Assembly (NCBI GenBank): GCA_023664955.1
Contig: JAMPEV010000001.1
Coordinates: 1,296,188-1,360,187 of the forward strand
Origin: Duncaniella sp.
GTDB lineage: Bacteria > Bacteroidota > Bacteroidia > Bacteroidales > Muribaculaceae
Direction of reading: 5' to 3'
DNA length: 64,000 bases
Part shown: in pieces, positions 7,825 to 16,147 of the stretch
How positions within the stretch are numbered: the stretch's first letter is position 1
Layout of the letters: each line of letters starts with the position of its first letter
Position numbers and translations under genes: made by a program
The notes under the pieces: generated by a model
The model's database searches: none
Told to the model about the DNA's origin: nothing
The model's input: the letters and a program-made list of their open reading frames with translations, nothing else

Positions 7825-10671
7825 TTAGTACCACTTCACACCATTTGAAAGCGATGATCGCTTGTCATATTTAAGGTCGGCGAGAAGTGATGACTTAACG
7901 GATATGTGGAAATTATAACTCTTGTAGGGTCCCACAGGTACAAAACTTGCTCGCATCGTGAAGCAGTGCATATCGCGGGAGATATTACAGTTCATATAAG
8001 CAAGTTTATGAGTGTCGAAATTGTAACTTGCCGAGAATCCGAAATTCCAATTAGCTGTGGGACGTATATTACCAGAGAAAGAGAGGTTTTGCGTGATCTT
8101 TCCCTTGTACTCTAATTTGTCATAGTCAAACTCGCCATAACCGTAATTTACAGAATAGTTGAATGTCAAATTCCAAGGCACTGACCATTCCATATATCCA
8201 TTTTCTCCCATCTGAATACCGGTGTCTTTATCGCCACCTTTTTTACTCGTAGGACTCTGGTAGTCAGATGTGCTTTCGGCAAAATTTTGAGCTTCCGACT
8301 GACCATTGTTGTTATTTTTGCTATCATTCTTCTTACTACCTCCATCTTTGTCACGCCCGAAGAGTTTCTTAAACGTATCATTATTAAAGGTATAACTGAA
8401 TGAGGTGCCTGTACTCGATAACTTACCCAAACCTTTACCTTCGCTTAAGCGCAGTTTATTGACTCGTACCGGCGATCCGGCCGAATTCAAAGCGTAGGTA
8501 TACACGTCCCATGTGGCCGAAAGGTTGAGGTTGAAATTCTTCACCAAACGAAGCATCAATGAGGTATTAATATTTGACCAGTTCATTGAGTCAGCTGCGA
8601 AATTATAGCTCTGCGATACTGTTAAATTCTCAATGAGCGAAATTTTCTTTTCTTCCACAGAATCATTGTCCGACTTCATTTTCATCTCGAGGTTGTTGCT
8701 CAGAGAAAAACTTACCGACCCATTTTTACCCTGACTTGGCACTCCAAATAGAGCATTCGGATAGTAGGAATATTTGCGTTCCTGAATTTCACCTTGGGCA
8801 TCAGGATATTGATATGTGCCATAGTAACCAAAGAACGGAGACCCGAAATCGGGAGAACCAGAGAATGAAATTGTTGGAGTCATTACATGGCGAATCATCT
8901 TAACCTTATTGCCCAAGAACTTCATCGGACGGTAGAAGCCATAAATCTTTGTGTCCAAGGATACGGAGGCAGAGAAATCCCACACATTATAGAAACTATA
9001 GGTTGTGTCAAGCACTTCAGCAGATGCGTTGGGATCCCATTGACGGCGTATTTTTGAAGTATACATTCGGTCAGTGAAATTAACTGACGGCGTGATATTG
9101 AAATACTTCATTGCATTGAATGTAGCCGAAATAGGAATACTATGCTTCATGCCATTCCTCCAATCCTTTATAAGACTCTTTTTGAAAAACTCATCTTGCT
9201 GGGCGGTCAAAGAGTTATTGAACTGGCCGGAATACGACATTTTAATTTTTTCATACCATTTCTCCTGCCCTACCTGACGCTTGCGCTTGAAAGGATACAT
9301 TTGCGACATGGTAAGTGTGAAGTTTGGGAATGATACCGCCAACGTTGAATCCTGGGTACGTTGTGACACACTCGCAGTCGTCGACAATGACCATTTTGAA
9401 TTCGGGAAGCGATACGTCATGTTGACAGTACTACTCTTGGTGTTCTCAGTGAACGCATTAGAGTAGTAAGAGTTGAGGTCATTTCTTGTATAGCCACTGG
9501 TGGTGAAATTGACACTTGCCGACAAGTTCATATTGGGATTAGCCTTGGAATCCTGGCTGTGACTCCACAATATCTGGAAGTTAGTTGCCTTTGAATAGTC
9601 GGGCATACCTTTATCTCCGGTCACGGTTTTGAGATATGAAAGGTTAAAGCTACCGGAGTATTTGTATCGTTTCACATATGCTGAATTGGCTTGCAAGCCC
9701 CATGAGCCCAATGTGTATACTTCACCCGTAAGCGCAAGATCTATATTGTCACTGATAGCGAAATAGTAACCGCCATTGCTCAGATAATATCCGCGATTGT
9801 AGTCATCGCCAAATGTCGGGAAAATAATACCTGAGGAGTACTTATCTGAAAAGGGGAAATATCCGAAAGGAACCGCGATGGGAAGAGGCATACCGGCAAG
9901 TACCATGTATGACGGGCCTGTCACCACATCCTTTCCGGGACGCATCTTGCCTTTGGTAACCTGAAGATAGAAGTGGGGATCATCATGGTTGTCGCAAGTG
10001 GTATATCTGCCATTTTGTATATAAAAGGTGTTTTCATCGATTTTCTTGCTCTGTCCGCCGGTGAGGTAACCTTCTCCTTGCTGGGTTATCACATCAGTAA
10101 TAAACCCCTGTTCAGTTTTGAAGTTGTAGCTCATCGTTTTTGCCTCGTAGGGTGTTCCATTGTCCTCAAACACAGGTGTGCCCTGTAGCTCGCCGATGGA
10201 GTCTGGCGTTCCGTTGGCATATACAGTGCTATTCTGTAAGTTCATCTCGATGTGGTCAGCATCAAGCTTGATGTTTCCGTATTCCACATGACTCTCACCA
10301 TACATGTATGCCTGACTTCGACCGACAAGAAGCATCGAATCCTTCGCTGTAAAATCAACCGTGTTATCAAGATCGACCTTTGAACGCACGATTTTTGACA
10401 CTTCACCGGGAGCGTCAATGCGTCGGCGACTCAAACGGGTGCGACGCGCGGTATCGGTTGAAACGATATGTGTACGCTTTGCCAATGAATCATTTGTTGC
10501 GAAAACTGAGTCAAAATCCGACTCTGACGTCTCTTCAGAAAGGGTGTCAACCGGCGTCTCCTCTATCTTTATGGGATCAGGATTGACAGGACGTGAAAAT
10601 GCGCCAACTGACAGGGCGCACAATAGCACTAAAGCGATAATATATAGTTGAGAATGTCTCAATTTATTCAA
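7825..10671 (-). CDS. lptD: LPS-assembly outer-membrane protein LptD (OstA family)
   Basis: This 948-residue protein has a signal peptide and a periplasmic OstA/LptA-like segment (about residues 95-250, including AYMYGESHVEYGNIKLDADH and TVYANGTPDS). The LptD barrel follows (from about GPSYMVLAGMPLPIAVPFGY). The repeated aromatic strands, the FPFSDKYSSGIIFPTFGDDY region and the barrel length fit the Bacteroidetes LptD form. LptD with LptE inserts lipopolysaccharide or lipooligosaccharide into the outer leaflet. A low-complexity Lys/Asn/Asp/Ser-rich stretch near residues 765-800 probably forms an extracellular loop. The promoter lies about 60 bases upstream. I did not identify lptE nearby. Confidence 0.85.
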   Translation of the reverse strand: MNKLRHSQLYIIALVLLCALSVGAFSRPVNPDPIKIEETPVDTLSEETSESDFDSVFATNDSLAKRTHIVSTDTARRTRLSRRRIDAPGEVSKIVRSKVDLDNTVDFTAKDSMLLVGRSQAYMYGESHVEYGNIKLDADHIEMNLQNSTVYANGTPDSIGELQGTPVFEDNGTPYEAKTMSYNFKTEQGFITDVITQQGEGYLTGGQSKKIDENTFYIQNGRYTTCDNHDDPHFYLQVTKGKMRPGKDVVTGPSYMVLAGMPLPIAVPFGYFPFSDKYSSGIIFPTFGDDYNRGYYLSNGGYYFAISDNIDLALTGEVYTLGSWGLQANSAYVKRYKYSGSFNLSYLKTVTGDKGMPDYSKATNFQILWSHSQDSKANPNMNLSASVNFTTSGYTRNDLNSYYSNAFTENTKSSTVNMTYRFPNSKWSLSTTASVSQRTQDSTLAVSFPNFTLTMSQMYPFKRKRQVGQEKWYEKIKMSYSGQFNNSLTAQQDEFFKKSLIKDWRNGMKHSIPISATFNAMKYFNITPSVNFTDRMYTSKIRRQWDPNASAEVLDTTYSFYNVWDFSASVSLDTKIYGFYRPMKFLGNKVKMIRHVMTPTISFSGSPDFGSPFFGYYGTYQYPDAQGEIQERKYSYYPNALFGVPSQGKNGSVSFSLSNNLEMKMKSDNDSVEEKKISLIENLTVSQSYNFAADSMNWSNINTSLMLRLVKNFNLNLSATWDVYTYALNSAGSPVRVNKLRLSEGKGLGKLSSTGTSFSYTFNNDTFKKLFGRDKDGGSKKNDSKNNNNGQSEAQNFAESTSDYQSPTSKKGGDKDTGIQMGENGYMEWSVPWNLTFNYSVNYGYGEFDYDKLEYKGKITQNLSFSGNIRPTANWNFGFSASYNFDTHKLAYMNCNISRDMHCFTMRASFVPVGPYKSYNFHISVKSSLLADLKYDKRSSLSNGVKWY

Positions 10672-10731
10672 ATTTCATAGTTTCGGGGGTTAATAATTCC
10701 CCTATGTGATGGAAATGTGCCAAAAACTATG

Positions 10732-10763
10732 CAAAGATAGGACTTTCTCCCCAATTGACCAAC
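10732..10763 (-). promoter_or_regulatory. lptD promoter
   Basis: Minus-strand -7 TATCTTTG (10732-10739) with TTG (10760-10762) 20 bases upstream. This is an exact TAnnTTTG match, about 60 bases before the lptD ATG. Confidence 0.65.
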
Positions 10764-10796
10764 AAGAATAATATTGTTAAATGTTAAATAAAGAAA

Positions 10797-10828
10797 GCAA
10801 CCCGGCCACAACATTGTGACCAGGCTGC
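10797..10828 (-). terminator. Intrinsic terminator after the DUF4293 gene
   Basis: Two 15-base arms (10797-10811 and 10814-10828) pair completely on the minus-strand RNA, using three G-U pairs. They are followed by TTTCTTTATTT. The three wobble pairs would be mismatches on the plus strand, so this terminator works in the minus direction. Confidence 0.8.
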
Positions 10829-10882
10829 AAATTATTAAGAAAATTACCGTCTGACAGCTATCGTCCGACTATTCCTTTTGAG

Positions 10883-11317
10883 TTATCTAAGACGGTCATA
10901 GGATTTCAGGAGCTTGATGTCCTTGCTGATAGCTCCAAGTCCCATGATTTCGAGAATAACAGCGATAGGAAGCAAGATATCCCATACGGAGAAGCGCGCT
11001 GTCATTCCCTCGGCATCAGCTTGTTTAAACAATGTGAAGCACACCACGGCAATGGTGCAAAGCGTCAATAGCAGGCTTATCGTCAGTACTGTCTTCTGAA
11101 AATTAATATTCCCGTAGAGGAATATGTCAACAATCAACAGCAATACTGCAGCTGCGGCAGGAATCAGGATACCATACTCCGTCATGGTGTAAAGTTTTTG
11201 GGTCTCAATCGGTGTGTTGAGCAAGTAGTCGACCTCGCCATATGGCACAATGATAAATATTGCCATTGCCACAACCGCAAGGAAGATGTAGAGGGTTTGA
11301 ATTCGTTGAATCTGCAT
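10883..11317 (-). CDS. DUF4293 family membrane protein
   Basis: The 144-residue protein starts MQIQRIQTLYIFLAVVAMA, the conserved opening of the Bacteroidetes DUF4293 family. It has four predicted transmembrane helices (about residues 8-28, 50-68, 75-96, 115-135) and a charged C-terminal tail. No function is established for the family, and no catalytic residues are apparent. It is a single-gene transcription unit with its own promoter (11374-11403) and a strong terminator before lptD. It is divergent from surE. Confidence 0.85.
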   Translation of the reverse strand: MQIQRIQTLYIFLAVVAMAIFIIVPYGEVDYLLNTPIETQKLYTMTEYGILIPAAAAVLLLIVDIFLYGNINFQKTVLTISLLLTLCTIAVVCFTLFKQADAEGMTARFSVWDILLPIAVILEIMGLGAISKDIKLLKSYDRLR

Positions 11318-11373
11318 GATATTTTAAATTTTGATGATTATAATCTATAATACTCGAAATGGGTTCCATTTGT

Positions 11374-11403
11374 CAAAAGTAATAAAAATTTAACAATCCC
11401 AAA
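11374..11403 (-). promoter_or_regulatory. Promoter of the DUF4293 gene
   Basis: Minus-strand -7 TACTTTTG (11374-11381) with TTTG (11400-11403) 18 bases upstream. Confidence 0.6.
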
Positions 11404-11426
11404 TACATTTAGTTTCATTTTTTCCG

Positions 11427-11434
11427 TAAATTTG
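11427..11434 (+). promoter_or_regulatory. surE -7 element
   Basis: TAAATTTG matches TAnnTTTG 53 bases upstream of the surE ATG. No clear TTTG lies at the expected distance upstream, so this is weaker than the neighbouring divergent promoter. Confidence 0.45.
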
Positions 11435-11486
11435 TACTTTGATAATATTTAAATAGCATTTTATTTCTTCGAATATAGCTCGATAT

Positions 11487-12254
11487 ATGGAAAATAATCG
11501 TCCACTTATACTAATAACCAACGATGACGGCATTGATTCATTGGGCATTAGTCATCTCGCTTCTATCGTAGTCAAACTTGGTGATGTTATAATCATAGCC
11601 CCTGAGACTGCCCAGTCGGGGAAATCATCAGCAATAACCCCTAATGCACCTCTCTTCGTTAAAGAGCATGCCCCGATATTTGGGGCAAAGGCCTTTACAG
11701 TAAGCGGCACTCCTGTGGATTGTGTGAAAGTCGGTCTCCATGCAATCCTTGACCGCACACCTGACCTGCTGCTTTCCGGCATCAACCATGGGTCCAACGC
11801 AGCTGTCAACAATATCTATTCCGGAACAATGGGAGCTACAATGGAAGGTTGTGTGCTTGGTATCCCTTCCATAGGCTACTCCCTGCTCGACCATTCCCCT
11901 TCTGCTGATTTTGAACCATTGACAACTTATATAAATATTATCACTTCAAAGGTGATTAAAAATGGTCTACCAGAGGGGATATGCCTCAATGTGAATTTCC
12001 CGGCCCATTGCTCTGTGAAGGGTGTGAAAGTGCTTAGGAGCGCAAAGGGGCATTGGACTGAAGAATACGCAGACTATGTGACACCTCACGGGCAGCCTTA
12101 CTACTGGCTCACGGGTAAGTTCCATAACGAGGAACCCGATAATCCCGAAACTGATGAATACTGGCTCACACGCGAATATGGTTCCATTGTGCCAATTCGA
12201 CCCGACCAAACCGCCATCGACCAATTACAGCGTATAGAAAAGTTGCTGAGTTGA
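11487..12254 (+). CDS. surE: 5'/3'-nucleotidase SurE
   Basis: This 255-residue protein has the SurE metal-site signature ILITNDDGIDSLG at residues 8-20, followed by APETAQSGKSSAIT. The segments GTPVDCVKVGL and SGINHGSNAAVNNIYSGTMG are further conserved parts of the fold. The acidic pair Asp13/Asp14, Ser44-region and Asn100-region residues supply the divalent-metal ligands. The enzyme dephosphorylates nucleoside 5'- and 3'-monophosphates in the cytoplasm. Its length matches the family norm. It is a monocistronic plus-strand unit closed by a strong terminator. Confidence 0.95.
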   Translation: MENNRPLILITNDDGIDSLGISHLASIVVKLGDVIIIAPETAQSGKSSAITPNAPLFVKEHAPIFGAKAFTVSGTPVDCVKVGLHAILDRTPDLLLSGINHGSNAAVNNIYSGTMGATMEGCVLGIPSIGYSLLDHSPSADFEPLTTYINIITSKVIKNGLPEGICLNVNFPAHCSVKGVKVLRSAKGHWTEEYADYVTPHGQPYYWLTGKFHNEEPDNPETDEYWLTREYGSIVPIRPDQTAIDQLQRIEKLLS

Positions 12255-12255
12255 G

Positions 12256-12288
12256 AAATGTCCCCAATGTGGGGACATTTACTTTTTT
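12256..12288 (+). terminator. surE intrinsic terminator
   Basis: Perfect 11-base arms (12256-12266 and 12270-12280) around a three-base loop, followed by a run of seven T residues. Confidence 0.9.
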
Positions 12289-12313
12289 TAAGGGTTTGGA
12301 GGTGGATGAGCGT

Positions 12314-12344
12314 TTTGTCTATTCGCAAAAATGACGTAATTTTG
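12314..12344 (+). promoter_or_regulatory. Promoter of the DUF6377 regulator
   Basis: TTTG (12314-12317), 19-base spacer, then TAATTTTG (12337-12344). This is a full consensus match about 80 bases before the ATG at 12425. Confidence 0.7.
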
Positions 12345-12424
12345 TGATGGATGAAAAAATATCGATTTTCATTCATCACAATCAATACACCTAAACAATA
12401 GTAACGATCTCTCTACACTCCTCC

Positions 12425-13999
12425 ATGAAACAAATATTAATCGGACTAATATTAGCATTATGCTCCCCGCTTATCCATGCCGGACTTGCGGATTTGCCAA
12501 CATCTAATACTAATCTTCTTAGAATGCTTGATGTGGAGCTTAAAAATCGTGGCAAATACGAGAAAAAACATCGTGAACAGATTGACTCTTTAAGACGTGA
12601 AATTGCCCTGACAGCTGACAGTCTCAGGTTGCTGAACCTATATGAGGATCTCGGCACCTCTTTTCATCTTCTCAATGCCGACTCCTCTGTTATATACTTC
12701 ACTAAGGGACTTGAAATAGCAAAGAGAATGTGTGACTCCGTGTCAATCCAACGTCTTTTCATCCTCCGTGCCCGGGAATACCGCAAGTTAGGAGCTGCTC
12801 ACGATGGTATTCTTGACCTTGAAAATGTTAGGACATCCGGCCTGAAAAGTGAGAACCTTGAACTCTTCTGCGATGTGGGTAGGGAAATAAGCTTTTCCAT
12901 GTCAAGCCTCTACCCCACCACCGATGCCGCAAGCGGTTATCTGAAACGAGGATTGGACTTTGCCCGTAAGGAGATTGAAGTGCTACAACCTGAATCATGG
13001 CGTTATCTTCTTTGTAAGGCTTTAATTCATTTAGGTGAAGGGGAAATGGATCTCGGCGCATCTTTATTGAGCAATATTTTAGTTAATTCTGAAGTAACAG
13101 ATCCGGAATTTGCCGTCGCCGCCACCCTGCTTGGTGAGGTTTACGTAGCTGAACATGACGATGAAAAGGCTATTTACTATTTTGCGGTCGGTGCTCTTTC
13201 TGACATTTTCCGTTCCAACATGCACGGCACTTCTCTTTTACGTCTTGGCGAGGTTCTTTATAGCAAAAAAGAGACAGCTCGCGCCCACAACTACCTTTCT
13301 GTGGCTCTCGAAAATGCCTTAAGAGCCGATGCTAAAATGAACGCGACAATGGTGTCAGGCGCATTTATGCCGGTCGCTAATGATATTCAGCAGAACAACG
13401 ACCGCCGTTTCCTTATGCTTGGTTTTATGCTTCTGTGCCTTTTGATAGCTTGTGGCTGCATTGCGAAAATGTATCTGTCGAAACGTCAGGAAATGATAAA
13501 AGTGCAAGATGTGCGATTCGCTCTTGCTGAGGCCAATCGTTCGAAGGAAACCTACATGGCTCAGTTTATGAATCTATGCTCGTCATATATGGAGAGTATC
13601 GAAGAGTACAACCTCTTATGCCGAAGAAAAATCTCCTCCGGACAGTCAGAGGACCTTCTGAAAGTAATTAAGACAGGGAGGATTTTAGATGATCAACGCA
13701 AGAAATTTTATGACATATTTGACGATTCCTTTTTAAATATATATCCTACATTCGTTAATGAGGTGAATGAGATGTTAATACCTGAAAAGCGCATAACTAT
13801 CCCATCACCTAATGTCCTCACCACTGAGCTGCGCATACTTGCTTTCATGCGACTCGGTGTAGAGGACTCAACACAAATCGCACGTTTCTTAGGAGTGTCA
13901 CTCAACACAATTTACACTTATAGAAATAAGATGAGGACACGCGCTATTAATCGAGAGACATTCGAGGATATGGTGATGAAAATTGGATCGTTTGAATAA
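12425..13999 (+). CDS. DUF6377 family membrane-anchored transcriptional regulator
   Basis: The 524-residue protein has a signal peptide (MKQILIGLILALCSPLIHAG) and a periplasmic alpha-helical TPR-like region (about 25-320). One transmembrane helix follows (RRFLMLGFMLLCLLIACGC, about 325-345), then a cytoplasmic coiled-coil and DUF6377 domain (ETYMAQFMNLCSSYMESIEEY, with FYDIFDDSFLNIYPTF). It ends in a helix-turn-helix (TTELRILAFMRLGVEDSTQIA, then LGVSLNTIYTYRNKMRTRA) near the C-terminus. The arrangement suggests direct coupling of an envelope signal to DNA binding without phosphorelay. Targets are unknown; the adjacent lipoprotein genes and the nearby pectin genes are candidates by proximity only. 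It is transcribed alone. Confidence 0.85.
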   Translation: MKQILIGLILALCSPLIHAGLADLPTSNTNLLRMLDVELKNRGKYEKKHREQIDSLRREIALTADSLRLLNLYEDLGTSFHLLNADSSVIYFTKGLEIAKRMCDSVSIQRLFILRAREYRKLGAAHDGILDLENVRTSGLKSENLELFCDVGREISFSMSSLYPTTDAASGYLKRGLDFARKEIEVLQPESWRYLLCKALIHLGEGEMDLGASLLSNILVNSEVTDPEFAVAATLLGEVYVAEHDDEKAIYYFAVGALSDIFRSNMHGTSLLRLGEVLYSKKETARAHNYLSVALENALRADAKMNATMVSGAFMPVANDIQQNNDRRFLMLGFMLLCLLIACGCIAKMYLSKRQEMIKVQDVRFALAEANRSKETYMAQFMNLCSSYMESIEEYNLLCRRKISSGQSEDLLKVIKTGRILDDQRKKFYDIFDDSFLNIYPTFVNEVNEMLIPEKRITIPSPNVLTTELRILAFMRLGVEDSTQIARFLGVSLNTIYTYRNKMRTRAINRETFEDMVMKIGSFE

Positions 14000-14060
14000 A
14001 GTTCACGTAAAGCCAAAATGGAAAAGTAAATATATTATGCTATGTGTTCATATTAAAGTG

Positions 14061-14092
14061 AATCGGACCGCCTCGTGAGAAGCGGCCCGATT
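14061..14092. terminator. Terminator hairpin between convergent genes
   Basis: Arms AATCGGACCGC and GCGGCCCGATT pair with one A-C mismatch on the plus strand and a G-U pair on the minus strand. It lies between convergent genes ending at 13999 and 14161, so it may serve both. Confidence 0.6.
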
Positions 14093-14110
14093 ATTGTTTA
14101 TGTGAGAATT

Positions 14111-14146
14111 ATAAATCTTATAAATCTTATAAATCTTATAAGTCTA
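14111..14146. repeat. 9-bp tandem repeat (ATAAATCTT, three exact copies and one degenerate)
   Basis: Exact copies start at 14111, 14120 and 14129, followed by ATAAGTCTA. The array is intergenic, just past the 3' end of the lipoprotein gene. Confidence 0.85.
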
Positions 14147-14160
14147 TAATCATCCGTATT

Positions 14161-15885
14161 TTACTTTCCAAGCATAAGTTTGATAGCGTCAATTGCTTGT
14201 TCAGGATTTTCAAAGTTGCTGACTGCAGGCTTTGAAGCTTTGCGAGATGCCTTTGAAGCAGGAGCATTATTAAAATTAAGTGCTATCTTGAATTCAGCGG
14301 TATTATCTGTCCATATAGTCTGGAGATCAGTGAGCTTAGTGATACCCAAGAGTGTCCACATCATACCCATCATAGGATTACCGGCTGCGGCCTTGTCAAT
14401 AGCCCCCTGTGCCATCGGTAAGAACTTAAACAGAATGGTCATGAACGGTTCAGCCATCTCCTTGTCAATGTAAAGTGATAGATAAGTTCCGTCAACCTTA
14501 TATCTCAATGGCACACCGGTCTGAAGCCATGAAAGAATGGTACGAATTACTTCGGGATTGACATCACTCAAGTCAACACCCTGAATGCCAAGAGACGGGA
14601 GAATCTGATTAGCATAGGCAAGGAGTGCCTGAGGTTCCATCTGTGACAATTGCGAAATAAGACCCATAATCATTTCAGGGCTCAAATCTGAATCTGGATC
14701 ATCAGCATCTACCTGACCAATGATTGACATAATGTCCGGAACGAAATAGAAGTAACCATCCTTGCAGTACCAATAGGCCATCCCGAGAGGTGATTCATAC
14801 CACTTGGTTTGTGTGGGAATCATATTGACGTCAAGAAGTCTAAGGAACCAGCCGGCCAATGTCATCATATCGGCATCGTCAAAGTCAGGTATCTGATCCT
14901 CAATAGTTTCGATATCACCATACTTTGCAGCAAAAGTTCCGTTAGGATTAAGGGTAATGTTGCTAAGCAGATTAACCATGAAATGTGACACTGCTCGCGA
15001 TGCAAGGGTAGCGAGTTGGACACCACTCATCTTATTCATGTCCTTCGGTGTCCATGTGAGGCGGAAAGGAGGATATGGAGAAGGAATATAATTATAATCA
15101 TTGTCGGTAGTTGACTCCGGATCGAGTGAAAGATTCCACGTCTGTGCGATGCCTCCTTGCATGGCTGCGCTAAGGGTAGGTTCTACGTTTAATGTAAGGA
15201 TACCGCTACCTGCGTTAAATTGGCCCTTGTACTTAACAGAGGTACCGTTGGTGGTAGTTGTCTCTCCGTTGAACGAACCCTGAGCATCAGGATAAACGGC
15301 AGGAATTGCAACAGTGTAGTCACCGGGAATAACTCCGATAAGAGTAAGCACGGGGACATCATTCATTGCCGAATAAGCAACCGCACGGCCGGGACATGGT
15401 ATGTTGCAGTAGCTGAGCGATAGAGAATCATTGCGGTATACGCCAATGTAGAATGCTGCGCCCGATGCTGTTACCGATACCATCGCTTTTCCGTCGGTAG
15501 TAACTGTTCCACTAACATTTAATGTCATGAACGCATTCTCGCTGCGTGCCTGCGCCGCACGTGAGGGTGCTGTGGTAATGTCAGTAGTACCTTGGAAGTT
15601 AAATGTGCCATTTTGTTGTTCTGCCAATGTGACATTCACAGGTACTTCCGCATAACCGGGAATTGCGTTAATAAGAGTAATAACACCCTCGGTGGCACTT
15701 GTGGCTTTGAATTGGGCTGAGCCGGAATTAGAAAGCTGGCCGTTAACCGATAGGGAAAGATCGCCACTTTCGGTGGTGATGTTGCCATCAGGAAGCAGCG
15801 TCCAGCTTTCGGGATCGTCGCTTCCGCAGGATGTCATAAGTCCTACGATTGCGAGAAAACCAAATAGTCGAAACAAATTTTTCAT
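14161..15885 (-). CDS. Large lipoprotein of unknown function (DUF4925-like region possible)
   Basis: The 574-residue protein has a lipoprotein signal peptide with lipobox LMTSC (Cys20) followed by GSDD, an export-favouring acidic start. Residues about 30-250 contain two similar beta-rich segments (GDLSLSVNGQLSNSG and GSFNGETTTTNGTSVKYKG), both built around a 'G-x-F/Y' scaffold and small-molecule-like loops. Residues about 280-560 are helical and contain ALASRAVSHFMVNLLSNITL and a Met-rich stretch. I recognise no catalytic motif. The N-terminal part recalls DUF4925-type Bacteroidetes lipoproteins, but that match is weak. It is divergent from the PCMD lipoprotein gene at 16148 and may share regulation with it. 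Confidence 0.7.
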   Translation of the reverse strand: MKNLFRLFGFLAIVGLMTSCGSDDPESWTLLPDGNITTESGDLSLSVNGQLSNSGSAQFKATSATEGVITLINAIPGYAEVPVNVTLAEQQNGTFNFQGTTDITTAPSRAAQARSENAFMTLNVSGTVTTDGKAMVSVTASGAAFYIGVYRNDSLSLSYCNIPCPGRAVAYSAMNDVPVLTLIGVIPGDYTVAIPAVYPDAQGSFNGETTTTNGTSVKYKGQFNAGSGILTLNVEPTLSAAMQGGIAQTWNLSLDPESTTDNDYNYIPSPYPPFRLTWTPKDMNKMSGVQLATLASRAVSHFMVNLLSNITLNPNGTFAAKYGDIETIEDQIPDFDDADMMTLAGWFLRLLDVNMIPTQTKWYESPLGMAYWYCKDGYFYFVPDIMSIIGQVDADDPDSDLSPEMIMGLISQLSQMEPQALLAYANQILPSLGIQGVDLSDVNPEVIRTILSWLQTGVPLRYKVDGTYLSLYIDKEMAEPFMTILFKFLPMAQGAIDKAAAGNPMMGMMWTLLGITKLTDLQTIWTDNTAEFKIALNFNNAPASKASRKASKPAVSNFENPEQAIDAIKLMLGK

Positions 15886-15943
15886 AATAAGTTATAAATG
15901 ATGGATTATAATTATTTCTTTGGATAATATTAGTTTCAAGCCA

Positions 15944-15951
15944 CAAAATTA
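15944..15951 (-). promoter_or_regulatory. -7 element of the lipoprotein gene at 14161-15885
   Basis: Minus-strand TAATTTTG, an exact TAnnTTTG match about 60 bases before the ATG. The upstream element is not clear. Confidence 0.5.
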
Positions 15952-15989
15952 CTAAAAAATGTCAAAAAAATGGCGATTGCACAGGATTT

Positions 15990-16032
15990 TTTTGTTTCTA
16001 TTTTGTTTCTATTTTGTTCTATTTTGTTCTTA
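15990..16032. repeat. T-rich 10-11-bp tandem repeat between divergent promoters
   Basis: Four consecutive units read TTTTGTTTCTA (15990, 16001), TTTTGTTCTA (16012) and TTTTGTTCTTA (16022). They lie upstream of both divergent -7 elements (15944-15951 minus and 16081-16088 plus). Confidence 0.85.
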
Positions 16033-16080
16033 TTTTTAACATAACTGTAATCCAAATGTGGAAATTTAAATATTAATTCG

Positions 16081-16088
16081 TACTTTTG
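16081..16088 (+). promoter_or_regulatory. -7 element of the PCMD lipoprotein gene
   Basis: TACTTTTG matches TAnnTTTG. TGTG lies 20 bases upstream (16057-16060), a three-of-four match to TTTG. The ATG follows at 16148. Confidence 0.55.
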
Positions 16089-16147
16089 TAGAATATAAAC
16101 TATAATCATCTGACAACTGATTTACTGTTAGAACTATTTATTATAAC

